DNA of 40,766 bases from Methanobacteriota archaeon (GCA_021372315.1 JAJFUT010000117.1:1-40766), one strand, 5' to 3'. Positions 1 through 7,250 are shown, counted from the stretch's first letter. A program made the numbers and translations. Notes: generated by a model from the sequence alone, not told the origin.

Positions 1-1100
1 ATCGCCATCTCGATCGGAAGGCCTGCATGGTCCCTGATCACCCTCATCGAAGAGCCAGTGCCGCCCTTGTAGCCGTCTATCGTGATGAAGTCGGCCCCGG
101 CCCTGACGACCCCGGAGGCGATCGCGGCGATGTTGTGGACCGCCGCTATCTTGACGCCGATCGGCTTCTTGTACTCCGTCGCCTCCTTGGTGACGGAGAT
201 CAGCTGCGCCAGGTCCTCGATGCTGTAGATGTCGTGATGCGGGTACGGCGACAATGCGTCCGTTCCCTGCGGTATCATCCTCGTCTCGGAGATGAGGTTC
301 GTGACCTTCTCCCCCGGCAGGTGGCCGCCGTGGCCGGGCTTGGCACCCTGGCCTATCTTGATCTCGACCGCCGCCGCCTTCTTCAGATAATCGGGGTTGA
401 TCCCAAAGCGGCCGGAGGCGATCTCGGTGCAGATGTTGTCCGCGTACTGGTAGAAGTCCGGATGCAGCCCTCCCTCGCCGCTCCCGGCTATGATGTTCAG
501 CTCCTTGGCGGCCATGAAGAACGCCTTCTGCGTGTTGTAGGAGACCGAGCCGAGCGAGACATGCCCTATCATGAGGGGCATGTCCATCACTATGATCGGC
601 CCGTCCCCGCCCTCCAGCCTCATAGTATCTCCTTCGGAGACCCTGATCCTGCCGGGACGCCTGCCCAGCAACGTCTTCGTCTCGACCGGCTCCCTCAGCG
701 GGTCGATCGAAGGGTTGGTGACCTGGGCCGCGTCCAGCAGCAGGTCGTCGAAAATGATCGGGTAATCGCCGTCGGTGCCGCACGACGAGAGCAGCACTCC
801 GCCGCTTCCAGCCTGGGCGTAGATGGCGCGTCTCATCCTCTCGCTCCAGTTGCCGTGCGGAGGGAATTGGCTCGGCATGACGCGGACCTCTATCGAGTTC
901 GCCGGGCAGACGGACATGCATCTGCCGCAGGCGACGCAGCCTCCCGCCGGGACGACCTTCCCGTCCTTGAAGTCGAGCGCCTGGAACGAGCATTCGTTGA
1001 CGCATCTCTTGCAGACGCGGCACGTGCCGTAGTTCACGATCGGAACGAACTTCTCCGGGAGCTTGATGTCCATCTTCCTCGGTCCGGCCTGCTTGTTCAT
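1..1100 (-). CDS. gltB: Archaeal-type glutamate synthase, ferredoxin + FMN (synthase) subunit, 3' part missing
   Basis: Reading leftwards from an ATG at 1100, about 366 codons stay open to the window edge, so the C-terminus is outside. The N-terminus has two ferredoxin [4Fe-4S] motifs (CRVCKRCVNEC and CVACGRCMSVCP, about residues 23-65). The glutamate synthase central/FMN barrel follows: SGEGGLHPDFY, the QGAKPGHGGHLP 2-oxoglutarate/FMN-site motif and the DGYKGGTGS phosphate-binding region. In the family this domain reduces 2-iminoglutarate, formed from 2-oxoglutarate and channelled ammonia, to glutamate in the cytoplasm. The start overlaps the stop of the upstream amidotransferase gene by four bases (ATGA), so the two are surely co-translated. 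The GXGXG domain and any electron-input subunit would lie beyond the left edge. All key motifs are intact, unlike in the paralogue at 30386-31759. Confidence 0.93.
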   Translation of the reverse strand, partial: MNKQAGPRKMDIKLPEKFVPIVNYGTCRVCKRCVNECSFQALDFKDGKVVPAGGCVACGRCMSVCPANSIEVRVMPSQFPPHGNWSERMRRAIYAQAGSGGVLLSSCGTDGDYPIIFDDLLLDAAQVTNPSIDPLREPVETKTLLGRRPGRIRVSEGDTMRLEGGDGPIIVMDMPLMIGHVSLGSVSYNTQKAFFMAAKELNIIAGSGEGGLHPDFYQYADNICTEIASGRFGINPDYLKKAAAVEIKIGQGAKPGHGGHLPGEKVTNLISETRMIPQGTDALSPYPHHDIYSIEDLAQLISVTKEATEYKKPIGVKIAAVHNIAAIASGVVRAGADFITIDGYKGGTGSSMRVIRDHAGLPIEMA

Positions 1101-2389
1101 TGCTTCACCACCTTGAACGGATGCTCGGTGCCGTATCTCAGGATGCCTTTCCCCACCTGAGCGATCATCGGGCTTCCGGCGTTGGTCTGCCAAGTTTCGG
1201 CCGTCTCGTCCACTATCCTGATCGCGCACTCCTCGCTCGCGCAGTATGCCAGTCCTCCGTCCAATGACCTGCCGACGAGCATCGGGCGGAGCTTCTTCCG
1301 GTCCGCCAGCGTTATGAGCGTCGGAACAGGCTGGCTCCTCGCGACCAGGATGCTGAACGGGCCGTTGAGGAACGCCTCCCTGTAAGTGAACCTGAGCCAC
1401 ATGGCCAGCTTCCTGCTATCGGCGTCGAGATGTTCGATCTCGTCATATGTCCACGGGGCCATCGCGAAGGCGGCCGCGGCGATGGGAAGTCCGTGCTTCC
1501 TTACCAGCAGGTCCCACATGTACACGACGACCTCGGTGTCGGTCTTGACGGTGCAGCGGTACCCGGCCATCTCCACGAGCTTCCTGTTGACGCCGTAGGA
1601 GGTGATCTCCCCGTTGTGGCAGACGCTCCAGTCGATCAGCGACAGCGGATGCGCCCCTGCCCACCAGGCCGGAGAGTTGGTCGGGAACCTGGAATGGGAC
1701 GTCCACAGCGTCCCCTTGTATCTTGATATGTCATAGAAATCGGCCATCTCATAGGAGTAGCCGTTCCCCTTGAACACGGCCATGTCCTTCCCGCTCGAGA
1801 TGCACATGGCGCCCTCTATGTTCTCGTTGATGTGCATGACGAGGTCGATCACGAAGTCCTCCTCGTCATGGTATGACCTGCCGTTCAACCCCTTTGCGGT
1901 CCTCGGGCGCACGAAATAGCGCCAGACGATGGGATATGGAGGCCTGAGCGTATTGACGGTCTTCGTGAAGACCCTCTCGTCCTTGACGACCTCCGTCATG
2001 ACGGACAGAAGCTCCTCGACCTTCTGCTTCGCCCCCTCGTCATCGAAGAAGAACTGCATGCAGTAATCGTCCTTGTTCCTAGGGAAGAGGCCATAGCATG
2101 CGTATCCCGAGCCAAGGCCGTTCTCCCTCTCCTCCATGATGGTCAGCATGGAACGGATCCTGTCGCCCGCGACGAGCCGCCCATCCAGCGATATGAGGGC
2201 CGCTATTCCGCAGCCGCCTATCTGGCCATTCAGGCCCTGAGGTCCCTTTGCGAGGTAGGTCCTGCTGTTCCTGGGGAAGTCCCTTAGCTCATCGGACAGA
2301 TCGGGATCGCTGAAATTGTCGTTACGTTCCTGACCCAACGGCGATCGGCCCCCTTTCGAGATGTTCTGAGTGTCCATCGTTCGCAGCAT
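1097..2389 (-). CDS. Glutamate synthase amidotransferase (class II GATase) subunit
   Basis: This 430-residue protein is a stand-alone class II (Ntn-type) glutamine amidotransferase domain of the archaeal split glutamate synthase. The catalytic Cys is probably residue 60 in the GGCGIAAL motif, exposed after removal of a ~59-residue propeptide as in other GltS amidotransferases. Typical binding motifs follow: the SHSRFPTNSPAWWAGAHP region, HNGEI, and a DTEV loop. It would hydrolyse glutamine and pass ammonia to the FMN subunit encoded directly downstream with a four-base overlap. Starts at 2389 (ATG) and 2377 (ATG, MDTQ) are both possible; a GAAGGA sits immediately before the first and about 11 bases before the second, so the sequence does not decide. 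A ~150-base structured leader precedes it. Confidence 0.93.
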   Translation of the reverse strand: MLRTMDTQNISKGGRSPLGQERNDNFSDPDLSDELRDFPRNSRTYLAKGPQGLNGQIGGCGIAALISLDGRLVAGDRIRSMLTIMEERENGLGSGYACYGLFPRNKDDYCMQFFFDDEGAKQKVEELLSVMTEVVKDERVFTKTVNTLRPPYPIVWRYFVRPRTAKGLNGRSYHDEEDFVIDLVMHINENIEGAMCISSGKDMAVFKGNGYSYEMADFYDISRYKGTLWTSHSRFPTNSPAWWAGAHPLSLIDWSVCHNGEITSYGVNRKLVEMAGYRCTVKTDTEVVVYMWDLLVRKHGLPIAAAAFAMAPWTYDEIEHLDADSRKLAMWLRFTYREAFLNGPFSILVARSQPVPTLITLADRKKLRPMLVGRSLDGGLAYCASEECAIRIVDETAETWQTNAGSPMIAQVGKGILRYGTEHPFKVVKQ

Positions 2390-2419
2390 TCCTTCGTGGC
2401 CAGTCTTCGTTCTGCATCG

Positions 2420-2512
2420 TCATGCGAAGATCGTTCGTCCGCTGGCAGGGACGAACTTCTCCCGACGGGCCCTGTCAGGCCTGGATGCGGATCTTATCAT
2501 CATAGCCAGCAT
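2420..2512 (-). CDS. Possible 30-residue leader peptide upstream of glutamate synthase
   Basis: An ATG at 2512 opens 30 codons ending in TGA at 2420, just 30 bases before the amidotransferase start at 2389. The predicted peptide is arginine-rich (MLAMMIRSASRPDRARREKF at its start) and spans the hairpin at 2433-2456. No clear ribosome binding site was seen and homology cannot be checked here. It may be a chance frame in a structured leader. Confidence 0.2.
   Translation of the reverse strand: MLAMMIRSASRPDRARREKFVPASGRTIFA
2433..2456 (-). promoter_or_regulatory. 8-bp perfect hairpin in the glutamate synthase leader
   Basis: GTTCGTCC at 2433-2440 pairs perfectly with GGACGAAC at 2449-2456 around an 8-base loop. 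It lies 44-67 bases upstream of the amidotransferase start, inside the presumed 5' leader. It could be an RNA regulatory hairpin or a DNA operator; the sequence alone does not say which. Confidence 0.4.
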
Positions 2513-2816
2513 CGAGGGCTGCGGGTCCGTGCTTTTGCGACTACATTGGCGGTATTATTTGAGCATTTTCCTTTGACAACATTACATCCGTTGTGATTCT
2601 ACCATAATTCACGTACAAAATCGATAAAAGAATATCAGAGCTGAGAAAAATTCGAGTTATGTTCAGAATGTTCCATTTTTCAAGTCATTCATCTAGTGAG
2701 GTTGAAATATGAAAATATACATCCGGAAAATATTCCTGTGGGAATTAAAAAAGATAACTGGATGAATATCATTAAGTTATTAAGGAATCATCAAGGGAAC
2801 CACGGAGCGTCAATAA

Positions 2817-3452
2817 ATGTCCTCGGCGAGAACGGCACTCATACCACAGCTACCTGACCTCGACAAGATCAGACAGATGCGCAAGAGGCTAGGCCTCTCG
2901 CAGAGGGAGCTCGCCTCCCTGGCCGGCGTGAGCCAATCGCTCATCGCGAAGATAGAGAGGGGGAGCATAGACCCGTCGTACAGCAACGTCAGGAGGATAT
3001 TGTTCGCGTTCGAGGACGTCCTCAGGAAGAGGAAGGTCGAGGGAGTCCGCTCGGGGGCGCAGTTGACGGTCGGCGACCTCGCCACGAAGGGCGTGATCAG
3101 CGTCTCGCCGGACCAGACCGTCGGGGAGGCGACCGAGAGGATGATGAAGGGGCGATTCACGCAGCTGCCGGTCATGGTCGGGGAGAAGGTCATCGGGGCG
3201 CTCACGGACGACCGCCTCAGGGATTACACCATAGAGGCGACGAAGAACCGGACCAAATCCTACGAGGAGGTGATGAGGACGAGGATCGACGAGATGATGG
3301 GCGAGCCGTTCCCAATACTAAGCGAGGACACTCCGATCGACGTCGCATCGCTGCATCTGCAGAGGGAGGAGGCGATCCTCATATCGAGGAAGGGCGCGAT
3401 CATCGGGATCCTCACGAGCGCCGATTTCCTAAATCTCGGTCTGAACCAGTGA
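2817..3452 (+). CDS. XRE-family HTH regulator with two CBS domains
   Basis: The protein has 211 residues. An XRE-type helix-turn-helix occupies about residues 15-70, with the motif LGLSQRELASLAGVSQSLIAKIERG. Two CBS motifs follow at about 85-135 and 150-208, ending with the typical GIIGILTSADFL segment. Proteins of this architecture are archaeal DNA-binding regulators whose CBS pair probably senses adenylates or another nucleotide; the ligand here is unknown. The start ATG at 2817 has a GGAG at 2804-2807. It is divergent from the glutamate synthase operon across an AT-rich region, so it may regulate that operon, itself, or the RNA genes downstream; this is inference from position only. The next gene begins 31 bases after its stop. 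Confidence 0.9.
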   Translation: MSSARTALIPQLPDLDKIRQMRKRLGLSQRELASLAGVSQSLIAKIERGSIDPSYSNVRRILFAFEDVLRKRKVEGVRSGAQLTVGDLATKGVISVSPDQTVGEATERMMKGRFTQLPVMVGEKVIGALTDDRLRDYTIEATKNRTKSYEEVMRTRIDEMMGEPFPILSEDTPIDVASLHLQREEAILISRKGAIIGILTSADFLNLGLNQ

Positions 3453-3483
3453 TCGATCGGATCATCTTCCAAGGTAAAAAGAA

Positions 3484-4095
3484 ATGAAGCGCAAGGAGCT
3501 CGAGATGACCCTTCAGAGGGTGAAGGCGTTCGACATGCCCAGGGCCGACCTCGAGCAGTATCCCACCCCCGCGACGATAGCCTCGGAGATGGTGTTCCTC
3601 GCCTTCGCCAACGGAGACATCGAAGGTAAGACCGTTCTGGACCTCGGATGCGGGACCGGGATATTGTGCATAGGGGCGGCGCTGCTCGGAGCCTCAAGGA
3701 CGATCGGGGTGGAGTTGGACGGGAACGCAATTAAGACCGCGAAGGAGAACGCCGACATGCTCGGGGTCGAGATCGAGTTCTTGAAAGGCGACGTGTCCTC
3801 GTTCGAGGGCAAGGTAGATACGGTCGTGCAGAACCCCCCCTTCGGCTCTCAGAACAGGAACGCCGACAGGCCTTTCCTCGAGAAGGCCATGAGCTCCGCG
3901 GACGTGGTCTACTCGCTGCATATGAGCGAGACCCTGGACTTCTTGGCCAGGTACGCTTCGGAGCGCGGGTTCGCCGTCGAGTTCCAGAAAAGGTTTAAAT
4001 TCGACATCCCTCATACATTCGCGTTCCACAGGAAATCGAGTAGGAGCTTCGACGTTTCGTTGCTTTGTTTCCGCAGATGCGGTGATTCATTATGA
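3484..4095 (+). CDS. METTL5-like N6-adenine rRNA methyltransferase
   Basis: This 203-residue Rossmann-fold SAM-dependent methyltransferase has motif I DLGCGTGILCIGAALLG at about residues 54-70, an acidic motif II in GVELDGNA, and the catalytic NPPFG motif at about 117-121, followed by ADRPFLEKA. The NPPF tetrapeptide and overall length match the archaeal relatives of METTL5, the enzyme that makes m6A in small-subunit rRNA. A broader N6-adenine or protein-glutamine (HemK-like) methyltransferase is the alternative. An AAGGT at 3471 precedes the ATG. The stop overlaps the start of csl4 by four bases (ATGA), and other RNA-processing genes follow, which fits a role in RNA modification. Confidence 0.88.
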   Translation: MKRKELEMTLQRVKAFDMPRADLEQYPTPATIASEMVFLAFANGDIEGKTVLDLGCGTGILCIGAALLGASRTIGVELDGNAIKTAKENADMLGVEIEFLKGDVSSFEGKVDTVVQNPPFGSQNRNADRPFLEKAMSSADVVYSLHMSETLDFLARYASERGFAVEFQKRFKFDIPHTFAFHRKSSRSFDVSLLCFRRCGDSL

Positions 4096-4652
4096 AAGAG
4101 ACTAGAAAGGTAGTTCCCGGCGAGGAGGTCGCCGAGGTTGAGGAGTACATCCCCGCCGAAGGGACGTACGAGGAGGACGGGAAGGTGCTGGCCGCTCTCT
4201 ACGGAGAGCTAGAGCTGGACACCGAGGAGAAGACCGCGGTCGTCAGGGCGAAGAACCCTATGACGAATCTCCATCTGGGAGATCTCGTGTTCTGCACCGT
4301 CTCCGATGTCCGTGCGTCGATGGCCATATGCGAGGTCATCAGCGTCGAGGGAAAGAAGAGGGAGCTCACAGGCGACACGAACGGCACGATACACGTGTCC
4401 AAGATGTCCGCCGAGTATGTCCAGGACGCGACCAGGGAGATGAGGCCCAGCGACATCATCAGGGCGAAGGTCATCCAGGTAAGGCCGTCCATACAGCTCA
4501 CGACAGCCGGGCCGCACCTCGGCGTCATAAAGGCCCTATGCAGGAAATGCAGGCGCCCCCTGGTCCGTGTGGACAAAGGGCTCTACTGCAACAACTGCGA
4601 GAGGCCCGACTACAGGAAGCTCTCGGACGATTACGCGGCCGTCGAGTTCTGA
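4092..4652 (+). CDS. csl4: Exosome complex RNA-binding subunit Csl4
   Basis: The protein has 186 residues. Its N-terminal domain includes VVPGEEVAEVEEYIPAEGTY, the usual archaeal Csl4 opening. An S1-type RNA-binding domain occupies about residues 60-140 (LGDLVFCTVSDVRASMAICEV). The C-terminus is a zinc ribbon with CRKC (about 157-160) and CNNC (about 171-174). Csl4 forms part of the cap of the archaeal exosome and recruits substrates and DnaG for 3'-5' RNA degradation or tailing. The gene is translationally coupled to the upstream methyltransferase by an ATGA overlap. Domain order and length are standard. Confidence 0.95.
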   Translation: MKETRKVVPGEEVAEVEEYIPAEGTYEEDGKVLAALYGELELDTEEKTAVVRAKNPMTNLHLGDLVFCTVSDVRASMAICEVISVEGKKRELTGDTNGTIHVSKMSAEYVQDATREMRPSDIIRAKVIQVRPSIQLTTAGPHLGVIKALCRKCRRPLVRVDKGLYCNNCERPDYRKLSDDYAAVEF

Positions 4653-4725
4653 TCCTAGATCAGCGCATCGCGGCCGGAAAAGGAATAATACGAGCGATGC
4701 CGATTGAAATCGCAGGGGATGTACC

Positions 4726-4899
4726 ATGAGCAAGACCAACGAAGACCTGGCACGCGAGATCCGGGATCTCAGGGAAGAGATCAAGCAGATGAAGGAGATC
4801 GTCGGCGTCCTTTTTACCATGGTATTCGAGTCCGAGGACGAGGAGGAAGAGGCTGGACTCTTCCCTTCGGGGATGGAAATCCCGAGGATGAACAATTAG
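4726..4899 (+). CDS. 57-residue coiled-coil protein (hypothetical)
   Basis: A short gene runs from ATG 4726 to TAG 4899, preceded by AGGGGATG at 4713-4720, a reasonable ribosome binding site. The product begins MSKTNEDLAREIRDLREEIK and has a heptad pattern through about residue 27, then a hydrophobic stretch VGVLFTMVFE and an acidic run EDEEEEAG. This predicts a small coiled coil, perhaps a dimerisation or adaptor protein. It sits between csl4 and the ThiI-like gene on the same strand, and the clean SD and codon usage argue it is real. No function is recognised. Just after its TAG an in-frame ATG opens 16 more codons to a TGA at 4950, directly before the next gene. Confidence 0.7.
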   Translation: MSKTNEDLAREIRDLREEIKQMKEIVGVLFTMVFESEDEEEEAGLFPSGMEIPRMNN

Positions 4900-4951
4900 A
4901 TGTCCGTTCACGGAGAGGTCGGACCGCATCCTTCCAAGGGCGTGGTATGAG

Positions 4952-5605
4952 ATGAAGGTCGTCGCCCTCGTGTCCGGAGGCATCGATTCCCCCGTCGCAG
5001 CATATCTGATGGCCAAGAAGGGCGTTGACGTCATCGCCCTACACATGGACAACAGGCCATATTCCGCGGACGGAAGCGTTCTGAAGACGGCGAAGCTCAG
5101 CAGGATCGTCGCCGACGCCTCCGGCGGGAACGTCGAGTTCGTCTTCGCCCCGCACGGGCGCAACCAGGAGATCAACTCGAGGATGTGCACGAGGTCATAC
5201 CAGTGCGTCCTCTGCAAGAGGCTGATGCTCAAGGTCGCCAAGGCCGTGGCGCTGAAGAAGGGGGCGGAGGCGATCGTGACCGGAGAATCGCTCGGCCAAG
5301 TGGCGTCCCAGACGCTGCAGAACATAAGGTCCGAGCAATCCGGGCTCGAGTTCCCGGTGCTGAGGCCGCTGATCGGCCTGGACAAGCTCGAGATAGAGGC
5401 TATCGCAAAGAGGATAGGCACCTACGAGGTCTCGATCTCCGGTCTGAACGGACCGGCCTGCGGGATACTTCCAGAGCACGTCATCACGATGTCGCTGACC
5501 GACAGCGTCATGCGCGAGGAGGCGAAGGTCGACATCGCCGAGATGGTCGCCTATGCCGTAGACAATCTGAAAGGCATCAAAGATCTGGATACATCGAGCA
5601 GTTGA
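4952..5605 (+). CDS. ThiI-like PP-loop sulfurtransferase lacking THUMP domain
   Basis: This 217-residue protein is an adenine-nucleotide alpha-hydrolase. The PP-loop SGGIDSPVAAYLM lies at about residues 8-20, and the ThiI-type pocket has VTGESLGQVASQTLQN at about 110-125. A CTRSYQCVLC cluster at about 78-87 resembles the Cys motif that holds an Fe-S cluster in methanogen ThiI proteins, and PACGIL adds another Cys. ThiI makes 4-thiouridine at position 8 of tRNA. Full-length ThiI (about 380-480 residues) has an N-terminal ferredoxin-like/THUMP RNA-binding region, absent here, so a partner would have to bind the tRNA, or the substrate differs. The last 29 bases overlap the tail of the opposite-strand gene at 5577-5852. 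Confidence 0.85.
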   Translation: MKVVALVSGGIDSPVAAYLMAKKGVDVIALHMDNRPYSADGSVLKTAKLSRIVADASGGNVEFVFAPHGRNQEINSRMCTRSYQCVLCKRLMLKVAKAVALKKGAEAIVTGESLGQVASQTLQNIRSEQSGLEFPVLRPLIGLDKLEIEAIAKRIGTYEVSISGLNGPACGILPEHVITMSLTDSVMREEAKVDIAEMVAYAVDNLKGIKDLDTSSS

Positions 5606-5852
5606 GCCCTTCCTCGGAATCGTAGATCATGTCCTTCGTGACATGGCTGACGTAGCGGGCCTGGACCCGGGAGATGAAAAGCGTGCGGTCGCCGCACTTG
5701 ACCTTGAGGTCGTTGTCCTTCGGAGGTTTTACCGCGGTCGGGATTATTATCGGTCCGGAGCAAGACGTGGAAAGCCTGTAGTCCTCCCCGGACATCTTGA
5801 CGAACTCGACTACATCGGGATCTACCGTTATGGTGCTCATCATATCAACCAT
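5577..5852 (-). CDS. Conserved small protein of unknown function
   Basis: The product has 91 residues from the ATG at 5852, or 87 from the ATG at 5840, which has a GGTTGAT just before it. A TATA-like element at about 5871-5879 places the transcription start at about 5850, which favours a leaderless message beginning at 5852. The protein is mostly beta-rich, with cysteines in STSCSGP, VKCGD and GLNCS, and ends in MYPDL. The spacing of its cysteines is loosely reminiscent of IscA/HesB-type proteins, but the C-terminal CGC motif is missing and I do not claim that family. It lies tail-to-tail with the ThiI-like gene, overlapping it by 29 bases, and head-to-head with nob1. Confidence 0.65.
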   Translation of the reverse strand: MVDMMSTITVDPDVVEFVKMSGEDYRLSTSCSGPIIIPTAVKPPKDNDLKVKCGDRTLFISRVQARYVSHVTKDMIYDSEEGLNCSMYPDL

Positions 5853-5869
5853 GAGGGACAGGAAAAGTT

Positions 5870-5879
5870 GTATTTAATC
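5870..5879. promoter_or_regulatory. TATA-like element shared by two divergent genes
   Basis: GTATTTAATC reads as a TATA box on both strands. Its centre is about 25 bases from the minus-strand start at 5852 and about 33 bases from the nob1 start at 5908, so one element could serve both directions. Functional use is inferred from spacing only. Confidence 0.45.
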
Positions 5880-5907
5880 TAAACGCACTTATCGACAGGA
5901 AGCTGGT

Positions 5908-6378
5908 ATGAAACCGAAGATCGTGCTGGACACATCCGCGCTGTTCTCGATGGAGGACGTGCCGGCAGGCATCGACGCCTATACTACTGGTGGCGTCCTC
6001 GAAGAGCTCGAGAGGTACGGCGACAGGAGGGCGATCTACCTCGAGCACAAGCTCTCGATAGTCTCGTCGTCCCCTGAGTTCGAGGAGAAGGTTAACGTAG
6101 CGGCGAAAGGCACGGGCGACATCGCGAGGCTGTCCCCGACGGACAAAGGGCTCGTCGCCGTCGCGTTGGAGCTAAAGGCGGAGATCTGGACCGACGATTA
6201 TTCGATACAGAACATCGCGAAGGTCCTCTCAATACCTTACAAGGCCATGGGCGTTGGAGGCATCAAGAAGGTCGTCAGATGGAAGTATCGCTGCCAGGGC
6301 TGCGGAAGGATCTTCGACGAGCAACAGCCGGACTGCCCTATATGTGGAAGCCAGCTGCGGACGTCGAGAAGAAAATGA
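5908..6378 (+). CDS. nob1: rRNA maturation endonuclease Nob1 (PIN + zinc ribbon)
   Basis: This 156-residue protein starts with a PIN nuclease domain: VLDTSALF with the first catalytic Asp at residue 8, TTGGVLEELE with conserved acid residues, LSPTDKGLVAVALEL and IWTDDYSIQNIAK with the later acidic residues. A zinc ribbon CQGCGRIF...CPICG occupies about residues 130-148. The architecture and length are those of archaeal Nob1, which cuts the 3' end of 16S rRNA precursor. A GAAGCTGGT precedes the ATG. It is the last gene of the RNA-metabolism group and converges on proC with a 13-base gap. Confidence 0.95.
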   Translation: MKPKIVLDTSALFSMEDVPAGIDAYTTGGVLEELERYGDRRAIYLEHKLSIVSSSPEFEEKVNVAAKGTGDIARLSPTDKGLVAVALELKAEIWTDDYSIQNIAKVLSIPYKAMGVGGIKKVVRWKYRCQGCGRIFDEQQPDCPICGSQLRTSRRK

Positions 6379-6397
6379 GGATCTGATCCTTTTATTT
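6379..6397 (+). terminator. Candidate T-rich terminator after nob1
   Basis: GGATCTGATCC followed by TTTTATTT sits between the nob1 stop and the end of proC. The stem is short; the T-run is what archaeal termination mainly needs. Confidence 0.4.
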
Positions 6398-7195
6398 CGC
6401 GCCTAGCTCAGCGGACCTTCTCGCGCCGGCCTCGACCGCGTCGATGACCATGCCGCGGAACCCGCCCTCCTCCAGGACCCTGATCCCCTCGATCGTCGTT
6501 CCAGCCGGGGACGCGACCATGTCCTTCAGCTCGCCGGGGTGTCTCTTCGTCTCGAGGACCGCCTTTGCGGAGCCGAGCAGCGTCTGCGCCGCGAGCATCG
6601 TCGCCACGTCTCGGGGAAGACCGGCGAGCACGCCCCCGTCGGCCATTGCCTCGATCATCATGTAACAGTATGCCGGTCCCGAACCGCTGAGGCCGGTGAC
6701 GGCGTCCAGCAGCTTCTCTTCCACATGGTACGCGATGCCGACCGATTCCAGGACCTTCTGTACCGTCTCCTTGTCGGCCTTGGTCGCCGCCTTGCCGCTG
6801 GCGAACGCGGATGCGGACTCTCCGACGAGGCACGCGTTGTTCGGCATGACCCTGACGACCCTGACGGCCGGGTCCAGGTGCTGCTCGATCGCCGCGATCT
6901 TGACGCCGGCGGCGATCGAGATGATCAGGTGCGCGCCTGACAGGAACGGCTTCATGTCGCCGAGCACGACCGCGACGTGCTGCGGCTTGACGGCGAGGAT
7001 GATGACCTCGGACGCCTTGGCCACATCTGCGTTGCTGGCCGTCACTCGGACGCCCAGGGACCTACCGATGAACTCCCTTCTCTCCGGTACGACCTCACTT
7101 GCTATGATGTCCTCGACCTTTGCGAGCTTGGACGAAAGCAGCCCCTTCATGAACGCCTCCGCCATGTTGCCAGCCCCGATGAAACCGATCTTCAT
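6392..7195 (-). CDS. proC: Pyrroline-5-carboxylate reductase
   Basis: The enzyme has 267 residues starting at the ATG at 7195, where [19 protein letters not shown] gives the usual N-terminal Rossmann dinucleotide-binding motif. An upstream in-frame extension to 7252 lacks family similarity. Further motifs are ILAVKPQHV (about residues 70-78), [13 protein letters not shown] (about 115-127) and the C-terminal signature [24 protein letters not shown] (about 158-181), then [16 protein letters not shown]. It catalyses the last step of proline synthesis, reducing pyrroline-5-carboxylate with NAD(P)H. A GGAG lies 10-13 bases upstream. A TATA-like box at 7251-7261 and a perfect inverted repeat at 7209-7227 lie before it. 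No other proline gene is adjacent. Confidence 0.97.
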   Translation of the reverse strand: MKIGFIGAGNMAEAFMKGLLSSKLAKVEDIIASEVVPERREFIGRSLGVRVTASNADVAKASEVIILAVKPQHVAVVLGDMKPFLSGAHLIISIAAGVKIAAIEQHLDPAVRVVRVMPNNACLVGESASAFASGKAATKADKETVQKVLESVGIAYHVEEKLLDAVTGLSGSGPAYCYMMIEAMADGGVLAGLPRDVATMLAAQTLLGSAKAVLETKRHPGELKDMVASPAGTTIEGIRVLEEGGFRGMVIDAVEAGARRSAELGAK

Positions 7196-7208
7196 GTTGA
7201 CAGCTCCA

Positions 7209-7227
7209 CGAGCGTAAGATACGCTCG
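7209..7227 (-). promoter_or_regulatory. 8-bp inverted repeat in proC leader (candidate operator)
   Basis: CGAGCGTA and TACGCTCG form a perfect 8-bp inverted repeat around AGA. It lies between the TATA-like AATATTTAATC at 7251-7261 and the proC start, at about +4 to +22 of the expected transcript. It could be a repressor site or a short RNA hairpin. Confidence 0.4.
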
Positions 7228-7250
7228 GCAGCGGGCCATATGATGACCTC

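Larger units (their letters stand above)
2390..2816. other. 427-base divergent intergenic region
   Basis: The gap lies between the leftward glutamate synthase operon and the rightward HTH-CBS regulator. The part next to the glutamate synthase (2390-2540) is GC-rich and holds a perfect 8-bp inverted repeat and a possible 30-codon leader frame on the minus strand. The part next to the regulator (about 2560-2800) is strongly AT-rich and would hold both promoters. A small inverted repeat ATTCC-TGTG-GGAAT at 2732-2745 lies about 75 bases before the regulator start and could be an operator. No RNA gene was recognised. Confidence 0.6.

Noticed and set aside
4900-4950. 17-codon frame immediately after the coiled-coil gene
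   Set aside because: Too short and without its own ribosome binding site; considered only as a possible TAG read-through extension.
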